44,619 bases of DNA, taken from NCBI GenBank assembly GCA_009602725.1, contig WELB01000120.1, positions 59,060 through 103,678 of the forward strand, in the 5' to 3' direction. This document shows positions 1-14,905 of the stretch, in pieces (the first letter of the stretch is position 1; the number at the start of each line of letters is the position of its first letter). The translations under genes were made by a program, and so were the position numbers. The notes beneath the pieces were generated by a model. It saw only the letters and a list, made by a program, of their open reading frames with translations. It had not been told where the DNA came from and made no database searches. This stretch comes from Spirogloea muscicola. Taxonomy: Eukaryota; Streptophyta; Zygnematophyceae; Spirogloeales; Spirogloeaceae.

Positions 1-267
1 TTTTTTTTTTTTTTTTTTGTGTGGGAGAGCCACTTTCCCATTGCCGATTGCCCTGGTTTGTCGGCAAAGCTGGTCCTCAGAAGAAGCTTCGTCTCCCCGA
101 CGCTTGCCTCGTCGCGACCGCCGCGGCGTGAGTCCCCATCCGGCGATGGCGCCGACGGCGGCGGCGGTGCGGCCTTCGGCGTCAAGCTCCAGAGCTTAAC
201 CCTGAGCCCTGAGAGCAGCTTCACCCGCGAGCTGCGACGGGCGCCGCCGCCGCCGGTGGCGGCGGCG

Positions 268-3129
268 ATGGCGTCCGGCGCCGTGGGCGACGACGGCTGC
301 TTCACGCTGCGGACGGGCGCCAGGATTCCCGCCGTCGGGCTCGGGACATGGCAGGCCACCGACGGGCAGGGCAAGACCGCCGTCGCCGCCGGTGCGCTGA
401 ACCCTTTCTTCTTCTTCTTCCAGAAGAATCATAGAAGCCTGCGGCTGCTGATGTTAGAAGAGCGGCTGTAAACGCCAGCCAGTTGCATACAGAGGGTGTT
501 CGTGACTATGTTAGCGGAGCCACAGGATAGGCAGACAGGGCTCTCTTAGCACCCCCGTGTCAGCAGTAGGACGTCAGAATGCGGCTGCTGATACTGAGAG
601 CTGTATATATAGCTGAAAGCTCTTAAGGCCAGCCAGGTAAAGGCCTGCCACTGGGCCCCTCTCTCGCCTTCCTCCTCCTTCCCCACAGCCTCCCGCTTCC
701 TTGGACGTCCTCAGCAGCCCTCAGGTGCTCGCAAGATGGCGCGCCGCCACCGGCTCTCGGCAACTTGAGGTCTTAGTGGCAAGGCCGCCGTGGTGCTGCT
801 GCGAGGCAAAGCCATGCACTGGAAGAGAGCTACTCACCAGCAGCTGCTCAAGCTTCTCTGAGCCGCCCGGCCAAGACTGGCCCACTATCGCCACTGGAAA
901 GCCTGGTGGCGAGACTTCTGCTGTGCTGACCTTGGGCAGTGGCAGCCGCCACAGAACGCCCCAGAGCAGAATGCCGCTGCCGGGTGGCGCCCATACAGCT
1001 GCTGCGTTTTGTGGAATTGTGGACGCCACCTTGTTCTGCGGCCACGTTGCAGCACTTGTTGCGTCTACTGACTGGTTTTTGCTCCTGGCCTCCTCCTTGC
1101 TATGCCTCGGCGACACCTGGGCGAGCAGCGCTGGAGTGCGGTTACCGCCACCTGGACTGTGCGCACCTGTACGGCAACGAGCGGGAGGTCGGCGAGGCGC
1201 TGGCCGAGGCGCTGCGGCCGCAGGGCGGCGGCGACGGCGGCGCGGGCCTGCGCCGCGAGGACGTGTTCGTGTCCTCCAAGCTCTGGTGCACCAGCACCGC
1301 CCACAAGCACGTCCTCCAGGTGCGCTGCAGGCATGGCTCTGCTCTCCGTCTGGTCGCGCCCTGTGCCGAATGTCCTGCCTCCTTCCCCTTCTTCTGCCCT
1401 CAGCCCTCAATGTAACTGCTCTCCTCCCTCCTGCCTCCTCCCTCAGCTCTCTTCTTCCACCAACATTCCTCGTTACTCCTTATTGCTGCCCCACCGTTCT
1501 CCTTCCACCCGTTAATCCACTCCCCACTCTCCCTCCGCACTACACTACTCTCCCTCCGCACTACACTAATTCTCCCCTCTACCTCAACACTTGCCTTCTA
1601 GTTTTATCTTCTTGCCTTCTGTATCTCCCACCCGACCTGGCTTGCTGGAGGCGCCGCCCCTGCGCCGCCTTCTGCGCTGCGATGCCAACTCATGGCTCCA
1701 GCTGCTTGACCGGCGCAGCCTTACCTCATGCCACATATGGCACCTATGTTACCGGCACAGGCCTGCGAGCGGTCTCTCAACAGCCTGGGGCTGGAGTACC
1801 TGGACCTATACCTCGTGCACTGGCCCGTGACGAGCCCCGTCGGCGACCTCACCGACCCGCCACGCAAGCCCCCGCCACTCGAGGGCTCCAAGTCCAATCT
1901 CAACATGCAGGCGAGCATCTGGCCTTCAGTTGCACTGCAGCAACCTCTTGGCGCAGCCTCTCAGTGGGCACCCACCACGCGGGTCCTGACGTCGGAAGGC
2001 TGTGCCGGCTGGTGGCACCAGGCGACGTGGCTGGCGATGGAGAACCTCGTGCAGCGGGCCTTGGTGCGCGCCATTGGCACGAGCAACTTTGGCATCCCGC
2101 AGCTCGAGGACGTGCTCGGTTATGCCACCATCCCGCCTGCTGTGAATCAGGTCAGTTGGCTGCTATGGCTGCAGTGGACTCCTTCAGCCAGCAGCCAGTT
2201 GCGGGCCACTGACAGAGCACTAAGATTGCCAGGCCTGAGCGCTGAGGGGCGGCGGCACTGAGGTGCAGGTGGAGCTGCACCCATACTGGAAGCAGGACGA
2301 CCTGCTGCGCTTCTGCCGGCAGCATGACATCCACGTGTCAGCGCACACACCGCTTGGGATACCTGGTGCTGCAGGCCTCACGGTGCCTGCAGACGAGCGG
2401 CCCAGCCCAGCCGCATGCAGCTCTGGTGGCAGTGACACTGAGCCTCAGCCATCGCCAGGCCGCTCAGATTGCACTGCAGCCGCAAGGGGCGGCAGTGGTG
2501 GCAGCGGCGTGCACAAATCGCGTAGCGTACATGCGCCGATGCTCAAGGACCGCGTCATTCTGCAGATTGCCGAGCGACTTGGCAAGACGCCAGCACAGGT
2601 GCAGTGACGTTCTGCCCACTAGTCAACCTTCACTTCATCTCTTAAGTTACTGATTAAAGGATAAGATTCCACGACACCCCTTAAGGATAAAATTCAACTT
2701 CAGGATGTCACTCCCTTCTCCTCTTCCTGGTATGTATAGTGGGCGTGGCGGCATGAATGAGTGCCTAGCTATGAGGCACGCAACTTGACACGTGGCCGGC
2801 AAAGCCCACAAGACAACAAATCCTTGTGGAATGCTAGCCCTCACGTGTAACACCTACATGCAACGACTGCGCAGGTCATTCTGCGGTGGGGCATCCAGCG
2901 TGGCACAAGTGTGCTGCCAAAAAGCGTGCGGCCGGAGCGCATCTCGTCCAACCTGCGCGTGCTGGACTGGGAGCTGTCGCCGGCTGACTTTGCAGCCGTA
3001 GACAGCTTGGGGCCGCAGGTGCGGCTTGTCGATGGTGCCCACTCATCGTTTCTTGCTGAGTCACTGCAGTCGAGCCTATGCGAGATTGATGAGGAGGATG
3101 AGGGCACAGCAATCGGCGACGGCTTGTAG
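268..3129 (+). CDS. Aldo-keto reductase, spliced gene
   Basis: This is an NAD(P)H-dependent aldo-keto reductase of the (alpha/beta)8 barrel superfamily, probably cytosolic, reducing carbonyl substrates; the substrate is unknown. Exons that keep frame are 268-391, 1129-1319, 1761-1910, 2022-2150, 2269-about 2365, about 2480-2598 and 2875-3129. The catalytic tetrad is visible: Asp and Tyr in [11 protein letters not shown], Lys in VFVSSKLW, His in YLVHWPV. The cofactor-binding motif ([11 protein letters not shown]) lies in the last exon, and AIGTSNF is the usual strand motif. The start is the first ATG before the family N-terminus ([17 protein letters not shown]), in a GCGGCGATGG context. Intron 3 appears to use a GC donor (CAG|GCGAGC after 1910). 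The exon 5/6 junction is uncertain: my model gives about 354 residues against a usual 315-330, so a few dozen intronic residues may be included there. First exons are very GC-rich. Confidence 0.85.
392..1128 (+). other. Long first intron of the aldo-keto reductase gene
   Basis: The 737-base intron is bounded by CCG|GTGCGC and GAGCAG|CG and is phase 1 on both sides. It holds open frames without family resemblance, which I regard as chance. No RNA gene or repeat is recognised. Confidence 0.7.
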
Positions 3130-3884
3130 GCCAGCCCCAAAAGCCGGCTGCCCTGAGGAGGAAGCGCAGCATTGGCATAAGGACGTCTGCTATGGTAGTG
3201 GCTAGCCGACTGGCGGGCAGAGGTGAGGTTCAGTGTTAAGGTAGGCTTTGCACCAATTGTGGTCATGCCAGCTTGTTGGTGACCTTGGTCACACGGCACG
3301 TCACTGCAGCTCTTGCAGCTTGAATTGTTGGTTTTCTGGCTCAGCACCTTAAGTGATGCTCAAGATGGAGACTGTTGAGGGTTGGCAACACTGGTATGTG
3401 ACAAGGAGCATGTGCTTAAGGGGGAGAAGAGCAGGTGGTCAGTAGGGCGTGTTGGGGAAGAGGGAGAGTGCAAGCAACGTTGGAGTAAGATCTGCGCTAT
3501 GCGGCCAAAAGCAAGGAAGCAAAAGCTTGGACAAAAGAGCATGAGAGAGGCGGAGGGTGAGCCTGATAAACGATAAGACAGACGCTGAAGGAGGGAGGGC
3601 CTGTAGCCGCTATTATCAGCGCAAGGATATAAGTTAAGAACAGATGAAGGCGCTGTGCATGAAGAAAGGGAGGCCAAATTAAGCCAAGCCACTGTCCGAG
3701 AAAGAGCTAGTTAACTGTGCGAGAGCTGGTTGAAGGGGGCCTTCAGGTACCTCGAGTCAGTACTTACACTATTGACGTGCTGTATTGAGAAGCCGAAACA
3801 CAGGCACAGAAGCCAGCGGCCTGACTAAAAGCCTGCCCAGCACGCAAATGTATAGCCATGTGTTGGGAGCACTGCCAAGTACAT
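3130..3884. other. Intergenic, nothing recognised
   Basis: This stretch follows the aldo-keto reductase stop. I see no conserved reading frame, no RNA gene and no clear TGTAA signal, so the end of the transcript cannot be placed. Confidence 0.5.
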
Positions 3885-4110
3885 AGATGCCGTGTCATGC
3901 ATGCAATCAAAGTGAAGGAGAAGTCGAAGAATTAGCTCCTATAGAAAAACAGCTCTTTCTGGTAAAGCAGTGGCCGTCAGAGGCCAGCCCAAAAAATGCA
4001 GCAGCAGCAGCTCTTACAGAAGTTCTAAAATTTCAAACCTTGTCATTTCCCCTTCCTGGGGCTGGCCAATCAGAGCCATCGCCCACTATTGGAAGAGTTC
4101 GTCCTTTGTT
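3885..4110. mobile_element. Retrotransposon 3' tails, two opposite copies
   Basis: Around 3915-3990 a minus-strand tail ends in a GGCCAGCCCAAA hairpin half preceded by a GAAGAATTAGCTC-like terminus. Around 4050-4110 a plus-strand tail reads GGGGCTGGCCAATCAGAGCCATCGCC followed by a TTGGAAGAG terminus. Both match the shared 3' hairpin architecture seen throughout the window. Boundaries are approximate. Confidence 0.5.
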
Positions 4111-4478
4111 GAAGAAGATTGGATGCCAAGTGAATTTCTTCTGATGCCAAGTGGGTATTGGCGTCACCAGGCTGGCCCAAGGTATGAGGTGACGTACTGG
4201 CCGTTGGATCGGTCATCGGATGGTCTAGTATACAGCACGCACATCTGCCCTTCTGGAGCGTTCCCAGTCGCCGCGGCAGGGGGGCGGGGAGGGCGGAGGA
4301 GGGACTGGGCGAGAGGCTGGTCAGAGCACTGAAGTGGGACCGGGGAGAGAGGAGCGAGGCGGCGGGGAGGGGGGGGGCCCTCGCCCTCGCCGCCTCCCTC
4401 CCTCCGATCCCCCGTGGCACTTGCCTTCCGTGGCATGGCCTTATGACGGCCATGGTTTTGGTTTTGGGAGGGCCACTG

Positions 4479-4640
4479 CTACTCAGATTTGCATCTCCTG
4501 ACTAGAGGTTAGTGAGCGTTCCGTGGCTGATGTCTTAGTCCTAGTCCTTCGTACTCCGGCTCCTTCAGACCTTGTCCATTCCTTTGGGCTGGCCTTTCCC
4601 AGCCACCAGTCAATCTGGCCGTGCTTCCTGTTTCGATGAC
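4479..4640 (+). mobile_element. Retrotransposon 3' end, family C
   Basis: The fragment starts with the end of a reading frame, TCAGATTTGCATCTCCTGAC, encoding SDLHLLTRG and then a stop. The 3'UTR continues through CTCCGGCTCCTTCAGACC to a GGGCTGGCCTTTCCCAGCC hairpin and the terminus CAGTCAATCTGGCCG. Close copies occur near 12860-13062, 17925-18085 and, inverted, at 22306-22390. Confidence 0.75.
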
Positions 4641-4699
4641 GGCCATGGTTTTGTCATGCAAAGCAAGAACGATAGAAACAGCCCATGCGTCCTCGTGTG

Positions 4700-4880
4700 C
4701 TATAGCGCTTCTTCTTCTTGAACAATGTATTGGCTTGAATTGGCCTCCCTTTCAATTCATGCGCCCCGCGCGCCTTCTCTCTTTCTGGCCCCTTCGAGCT
4801 CTGTTGTACTTGATCGGCCAGCCCAGAGCCATCGCCCGCTACTCGTCCTTCTACTGGAAGCGTCTGCTCCTAACGAAGGG
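4700..4880 (+). mobile_element. Retrotransposon 3' end, family E
   Basis: It carries the block TTGGCTTGAATTGGCCTCCC, then CATGCGCCCCGCGCGCC, then a degenerate CGGCCAGCCCAGAGCCATCGCC hairpin region. The same block recurs near 16660, 18655, 27400, 27500 and inverted at about 43890. The fragment ends within about 450 bases of the plastid GET3 start codon, so it may form part of that gene's upstream region. Confidence 0.6.
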
Positions 4881-5322
4881 AAGGAAAGTGGCTCTCCCGA
4901 ACGAGGCGTGGGCTGTGAAAAGAAGAGAAAGCGAACGCTTCGTCCACTTCGACATTCGCGTCAGTCGTGGGGTAGCTTCAGCTCGAGCTCGTCAGGGAGC
5001 GGCGGCGGCGGCGGGGCTGAGCTCTGCGGGACCGCCGGAGCCGGGCGCCAGTCGCTGCGGCCGAGGCGGAGGACCGGCTTGGAGACGAGCCAGGCCGTCG
5101 CAGCCTGCGCTGCCAAGGCCGGCGCTCTCTGAGGCTCCTGGCCTGGCCTCGCAAGCCCCGGAATCGAGCTTAGCGATTGGTAGACTTAGTGTTCGATAAC
5201 TCGGAAGCGGCTGCGCGATTTCCGGAGCCAAGCCCGGGGCTGCACCCGGACTGCCGCTGGGCTAGCGCCTCCATAAGGACGACCTGACAGTCCCATCGGT
5301 GAACGTCTCAAACGACGTCAAG

Positions 5323-9445
<4,123 letters not shown>

Positions 9446-9492
9446 GTCACCATGTTGCTGGGTTTCTTTTTAGACATTCTATGTAGTGAATG

Positions 9493-9497
9493 TGTAA
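9493..9497 (+). terminator. TGTAA polyadenylation signal of GET3B
   Basis: TGTAA lies 48 bases after the stop codon. UGUAA replaces AAUAAA as the main polyadenylation signal in chlorophyte algae. The cleavage site itself cannot be seen. Confidence 0.6.
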
Positions 9498-11756
9498 GAA
9501 ATGTGTACTTTGGGCTCTAGCACATTGTTTTTGGTTTCATCATCCTGCATTGATAAGTTGGGTCTCATGCACATCTCCTCTATGAAATTCTTGGCCCGTG
9601 GCAAGCAGTAGAACGACCTTGGATGTCAGCGTTGCTGTTCTGGACGAAGATTACACTATGCTCTAAGGTTGCATAGTTGCAGACATGAGTATCCAGTAGG
9701 TTTCAGTAGGTTTCAGTAGGTTTACTTTGAACTTCTATTATTGTTTCCTGTGTACAATCACCACCAGAGATTTTGCTGTCCATGTTGGGTACCACTTTCC
9801 ATCTTGCTACAAATGTGAAATTTATTCATCATGATTTGTTGCTTCAGACTTCATCAGTCCCTGTAGCTGTAGGTATAAAGATCCTAGGCCTTACACAAGC
9901 ACAAGCAGCATAATCAAAGCACCTGCGATGAAGAAGAGGTCACCTTGTGCTTAACATACAGTCAAATGTCCTCTTTCACCAGGGGGGAATCAACAAATTT
10001 GACAAACACATGCGTCCAAGCGGGACACTACTTGCTCCATGTCACCTCTGTCCATATTTTCTTGATCTATCATGAATGGTATGTGCTTGTCGATTTTCTC
10101 ACAAGCTAATTTGCTGGAATGCTTGCTACCTTGCTTCGCACTTAATTTCAATAAACTCGCTGGCCACGTGGACTATGAAATGCCAACTTTTCCCCTACTG
10201 ATCTAAAGTACTGACATGGTACGGCAGTTGAAGCCCTATGGTAAGACAGGGTCTCTTCAACGAGGCATATTGATCTGGTGGGCGTCCTATTGGGAGGTGG
10301 TAAATAGCTGCCCATGAATGTCACACTTCCCGACAGCTCTTACAAGAGGGCTGTGACAGTTTTCAGGAGGCTACGCTATTGATGGCTGGACAAACGAGAT
10401 AAGCAAGTACTCTGACCAATCTGCCGGCGCCACCTCGACCTGCTTGTCACGATATCCATGGGTGATATGATAATTCGTGGTCCTCAGTGTTGCTGGCTTC
10501 TCAAGCTGAGGAGGGAGTCAGCACATCTGCGGGCCTTTGACTTTTTCCTCCTGCTATCAGTTGCGTGTCTCCTTTGCTCCAGCATCCTCCATGCCATGCA
10601 CCGCCGTGCCGGTCGGCCGTTCAGCAGCCTCAGGCTTGCGCAGCGGGCTTTCACATTCTCCTGGCTTAGACTTATCTCCATTGTTGCATGGACACACCAC
10701 GTAGGGCCTTGAGGTGCCCACTCTGCAGCTCCACATACTTCAGACACTAGAGTTTCCGCCTTGTGCAGTCAGTAGGCCTCCATAGTTGTCCACTTTAGCT
10801 GGCATATATTGCTTTCAGAAAGCTGTGTCCTCCTCATTCCGGCTATGTCAGCTGGCTACGCGATTAGCTCTAGAAAGATGCAAACAGGGGGGCCTTAAGA
10901 TCTTGAGAGGTGTGCACGCCGTCCATACTGTCAAGTCTTAGATCTGGCGACTATTATCGGTCCTCTTGGCTGCATTGGAATCTAAGCACTTCCTGTCCGC
11001 CTCAGCCGGCTTTCACACTGATACCTTAGCTCCTCTTAGCATCGGGCGAGAGCCAAATGAGCAAATGATCAAGACATCTTACAGCACTGAAAGCCACTCC
11101 AATCCATCCAGATTGCGAGGCAGCATCCCCTCCAATTTCAGATATAGCGGATGAAACTGGCTTCCTAGGTACCTGCAGAGGCAGGAATTCTGCCAAGTCT
11201 TCATAGCCACATTCCAGAGGACTGGCAAGCGACGGCACAAGAGGCTCAACAGTAGACGAAAATTTGTGACTTAATTGATTGAAGTAAGAAGGGAGGCTCA
11301 CAAGGCCTCAACCCGAAGGCGACCGCCTGCTTGATCTCGCTGTCACACGTAAAATTTTGCTCGATGCAACATGTCACTCCGGTCCAAGAATTAATGCAGG
11401 TGTCTGTCGTGCCATTCCAGTCACTAAGGTAACCACTGGGATCCTTAACAATGTGCCGTCGGAGCTCCAGAAGAACAGCACCTGCGAGCAGGCCAGCGCT
11501 TGCAATATTCTCAATGTAACCCCAGACAGCGACACGGCTGATTGGCCAAGCTTTAGACTAAGGATGGGCGCACAATACGAGGCTTCCAAAGAGAAGAGAC
11601 ATTGAGGCACAACGGTGAGGATTCTCATGGAGGGTGAGTGGCAGTACGATCAGCAGCCAGTGTTCGTCCATCATTGACACACAGAGTGCCTGCCAGGAGC
11701 ACTGCCTTCAAAAGTGCGTGTGCCATTGCCTATGTGTGGTAACAAGGTTTCAGCAA
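9498..11756. other. Intergenic, nothing firmly recognised
   Basis: Open frames around 10458-10747, 10966-11301 and 11357-11628 show no family motifs and no consistent splice structure. Short stretches such as GCCGGCTTTCACACTGAT (about 11007) also occur near 26944 in retroelement debris, so some of this may be old repeat sequence. Confidence 0.4.
9694..9723. repeat. Three perfect 10-base tandem repeats
   Basis: The unit CAGTAGGTTT occurs three times without mismatch downstream of the GET3B polyadenylation signal. No function is evident. Confidence 0.8.
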
Positions 11757-12575
11757 TATAAGGCACTGCAACATCAACGCAGCATCAGTAGCATCAGCTG
11801 CTGATGCAGGCGAACCAATGACAAATCTCATGTTGTTGCAAGGCCTATGGACGACTGTCCAGCTAGCTTTCAGCCAATGCAAGAAGCACGTGCCCGAATA
11901 CATGTGCCATCACTGTGAGAAAATCAACCTTTCACGACTCCCTTCTCACATTCGCAAGACCTGAACCCTTGCTGTATCTGTTGCTCACATTTGCAGTGTT
12001 CTCCATAGTGGTAGCACCCACCCTCTGGATCACAGGCAGCAAAACGGTTACTATCAGATTATAGATGGAATTAGGCATGTCAAGGCATATGTGCACATAT
12101 TGCACATATACACAGCAAAAGCTAGTAGAAGCAGCAGGTCGGGGAAAGCTTGCTAGACTTCATGACAACTCAGACCAGCGAAAAGCAGTCATCAAATCAT
12201 CGCTCTGCAACTACGGATTGACGACCATGATTTGATGCCTACTGAAAACGATCAACTCCAGCAGCCTGTTGACTCTGTAGCTTACGGTCTGTGCAAATTA
12301 CAAGATCATGGAAGACAAAGAGCCGCAAAGCGGCACAGTATGGCATAGAGAGCAAAGGTGATATGGAGGAATGTCGAATGATCAAGGCCTTCACTGACAC
12401 GACATGCACTGAGGCAACAATGGAAGAGCGCATACAGGAGTGGCTGGGGCTGAGGCTCATATACTACTGCGTGCTGATGACCTACCTGTTTAACAAGTCA
12501 GCAGGTCTGCTTTGCACGGAGAATGACGAGCTCCACCGGTATAAGCAAACCACTGTGTCGAAGAGAGAGAAGGAA

Positions 12576-12825
12576 GTGCTCGCCCATTGAGGATAGGGGC
12601 TGGATAAGAGAAATTGCTCGCCCATTGAGGATAGGGGCTGGAAAAGCCAGCCCAAAAAAGAATGAACAGAGCACGAGAAGGGGGCCAGGGGAAGCGCTAA
12701 GAGAAACAAGCACATAAAGATACAAAGGAGTTACGAATCACTCAGTAACCCCTGCTAAGCAGCCGCAGGTCGGAGATGCTAGGCTCCTGGAAGTGGGTCC
12801 CCTGGCCAGAGCCAGAAAAGCCAGC
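12576..12825 (-). mobile_element. Short family A retrotransposon 3' fragment
   Basis: Read on the minus strand, it starts CTGGCTCTGGCCAGGGGACC, encodes the end of the family A protein (EPSISDLRLLSRGY then stop), and runs through the 3'UTR to the GGGCTGG hairpin and the CAATGGGCGAGC terminus. The terminal segment is duplicated (two hairpin entries near 12595 and 12640). It interrupts the 1.1 kb repeat unit. Confidence 0.8.
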
Positions 12826-12849
12826 CCCTAAAAGAGAGAGGCCACTTCG

Positions 12850-13062
12850 GCCAATTGTTTTGGGCTCCTTCAGACCTTGTCCATTCCTTTGGCACCTGTT
12901 GTAGCTCTTTGGATTTTGTCCATTCTTTTTTGGCTGGCCTCTGCCCCTCTCTTCTATGGGCGAGCTCATCTTCTGCCAGCCCCTCTCTTCTATGGGCGAG
13001 CTCATCCTTCTTTGGGCTGGCCTTTTCCAGCCACCAGTCAATCTAGCCGCGCTTCCTGTTTG
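12850..13062 (+). mobile_element. Family C tail with embedded family B-like tails
   Basis: CTCCTTCAGACCTTGTCC begins a family C 3'UTR that ends at about 13062 with GGGCTGGCCTTTTCCAGCC and CAGTCAATCTAGCCGCG. Between lie two near-tandem pieces ending CCCCTCTCTTCTATGGGCGAG, the terminus typical of another family. This looks like tail-upon-tail insertion or template switching. Confidence 0.65.
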
Positions 13063-13945
13063 GAGAGGCTAACCAAGGCCGCAGAGGCCGGCAGCAGAGG
13101 AGAACATCGGGCCTAATGGGACTTGCAGCATGTCGCCTTCCCGTCTCCTTCGTGGCGAAAGGCTGCCGGCAGCACCCTGCGCGACCAGTGCCTCCGCCAA
13201 CGCTTCTGCCCCGGCGCCTTGATTGCGCTGCCGCTGCCGCCGTGCCCGGGAAGACTGGCGGCCAGGGAGCTTCGGGAGCTCGCCGCCGTCGTTGTGCCAG
13301 TCACTGCCCCTCTGGACCTTGTTCCCCCCCCAAGGGCCTGCCAGCCGACCTGCGCTTGCCCTCGGGCTGTCAGACACCAGCTGGGGGCTTCATCCTCCTC
13401 GGCGCCCCCATAGGCTCCCCAGCCTTTGTATGGAGCAGCTAGCTCCAGGTACGACTGCTGGAGCACCTCCGGCCGGCGGACCGCCTCCACGCACTGCAAG
13501 ACATGCAGCTGGCGACCGTTAAGCTGACCAGGTGCATTGCCTGGCGTCCGCACTACCTGGCCCGCGTCCTCCCTCACTCCCCGGCGGTGAATGCGGCGTA
13601 CGCGGCTTTTGACTCTGGCATTTTGGAAAGCGCTGCCACTCTCCTGCAACACCCCGGCTTCCTCACCACACCAGCCGCGTTGCTCCAGGCTAGCCTGCCT
13701 GTTAGTCGCGGTGGTCTGGGCTGCCGCCCAGTCGCCCGCGCCTGCGAGGCCGCTACTTGGGCAGCTGGGCCCAGGTCGCCGCACCCATCAACCGGCGGTT
13801 CCAAGCTCACGGCATCCGCACCTTGGAGCGGGTGATAGCTGAAGTGGAGAGCGGCTCGTTGCCCTTCCAGGCTGCTCTCCGCGCTGCCAACGACGCGCTC
13901 CTGGTGGCCCATGTTGAGCTGGGCTATTCGTTAGTGCCGTATTAG

Positions 13946-14585
13946 GACTAACTGAATGCCCAGGACCCAGAGTCTCACCATCACTCGGTTGGGGCTCAGG
14001 CCGTGAAGAAGCTTGAGGCTCAGGCGATGAGGACGCGGTGCTCTTGAATGGAGCGCCGCGCTCCTTCCTCGCCTTCTTGCCCACGGCAAAGACAGCCTTC
14101 TTGCCCATGGCGGTGATGGCGGCAGGGTCCGGCAGGAAGCAGGCCGGCAGCAGCTCAAGGCAGGTGGCGTGGGCGCTGGCAAGCAAGGAGGAGCGGTGGG
14201 CAAAAGGAGGACGGTGGCTCCTGTTAGAGTGAGCAAGCTTGAGCTCACTCGACCCCCTTTTGCCTACATAGAAAGAATGCAGAATCACATGGGCACACTG
14301 GGTCCCGGCGGGTCTGCACACCGGGGGCCCAAGGAGGGCCGGCTGCAGAGCCGGCCCGAGGTGTCCGTTAAGCTAGTCGGGCAGGGGCCTGCTGCAGAGC
14401 TGGCCCTAGGTGTCCGTTAAGCTGATGTGTCCACAGGTGTGAGGCACATACTCTCACGTGTGATCTGTCTACGTGTCACCCTGATGATCCGGGCAAGCCA
14501 CCTCTGGAAGCGAGAGGTGCTTCCCTAAGTGGGACACTTAAAATAGTATGGAGAATAACGAAAGGAGCTAATGCCTATATTCTAA
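13946..14585. mobile_element. Insertion of unknown class inside family B element
   Basis: About 640 bases interrupt the family B frame between residues homologous to SLRSAHQELLAAHTDL and TADLRVQAHFAAVV of family A. Inside are two copies of an AGGTGTCCGTTAAGCT block (about 14360 and 14407). The minus strand carries a short open frame starting MGKKAVFAVGKKARKERG near 14116. Flanks show imperfect similarity (TAGTGCCGTATTA and TAATGCCTATATT), possibly a decayed target duplication. The class cannot be determined. Confidence 0.45.
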
Positions 14586-14701
14586 CAGCCCACCCCGACA
14601 TGTCGAAGCAGGTCGTTCCGTTCATCTACCTCGCACATACCCCCGACCTGCGGGCCCAAGCCCGCCACACTGCGCTTGTGGACAAAGCGGCCTATGACCA
14701 G

Positions 14702-14905
14702 GGGACCCACTTCCAGGACCCTAGCCTCTCTGATTTGCGGCTGCTTAGCAGGGGTTACTGAGTAATTTGTAGCTGCTTTCTTTCTTTGTGTGCTTTGGTT
14801 TCTTAGCGCTTCCTCTGGCTTCCTCTGGCCCCCTTCTCGTTCTTTGTTCATTCTTTTTTGGGCTGGCTTGTCCAGCCCCTATCCTCAATGGGCGAGCCCT
14901 TTCTT
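14702..14905 (+). mobile_element. Short family A insertion with target-site duplication
   Basis: This 204-base copy starts GGGACCCACTTCCAGGACC, encodes SLSDLRLLSRGY and a stop, and ends with the 3'UTR hairpin and CAATGGGCGAGCCCTTTCTT. It is flanked by direct repeats CTATGACCAG at 14692-14701 and 14906-14915. Removing the insert and one repeat restores the family B frame across KAAYDQVVELL, which colinear family A supports (NKAAYTTAMLQL). Confidence 0.9.

Larger units (their letters stand above)
11757..13329 (+). repeat. Dispersed 1.1 kb repeat unit, copy 1, with insertion
   Basis: Segments 11757-12575 and about 13063-13329 together match, at clearly diverged identity and in inverted orientation, the block 20137-21275. 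Shared landmarks are GCACTGCAACATCAAC at one end, CACGTGCCCGA..ACATGTGCCATCACT inside, TCAGCAGGTCTGCTTTGCAC further on, and GGGAC(C/T)TGCAGCATGTCGCC near the other end. About 490 bases of retrotransposon tails interrupt this copy (12576-13062). A conserved open stretch around LCTENDELHxYKQTT suggests former coding capacity, but I cannot assign a family. Stops break both copies. Confidence 0.65.

Noticed and set aside
1-18. Poly-T run as a reverse-oriented poly(A) tail of a retroposed gene
   Set aside because: It sits at the window edge with no visible flanking duplication, so its origin cannot be judged.
701-2212. 503-residue open frame across the aldo-keto reductase gene
   Set aside because: It runs in a different frame through introns and exons, has low-complexity Ser/Pro/Leu composition and no family motifs.
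4621-5199. 192-residue open frame upstream of GET3B
   Set aside because: It covers a family E retrotransposon tail and a GC-rich upstream region; no domain is visible.
13113-13784. 223-residue minus-strand frame
   Set aside because: It is the antisense of the family B reverse transcriptase fragment.
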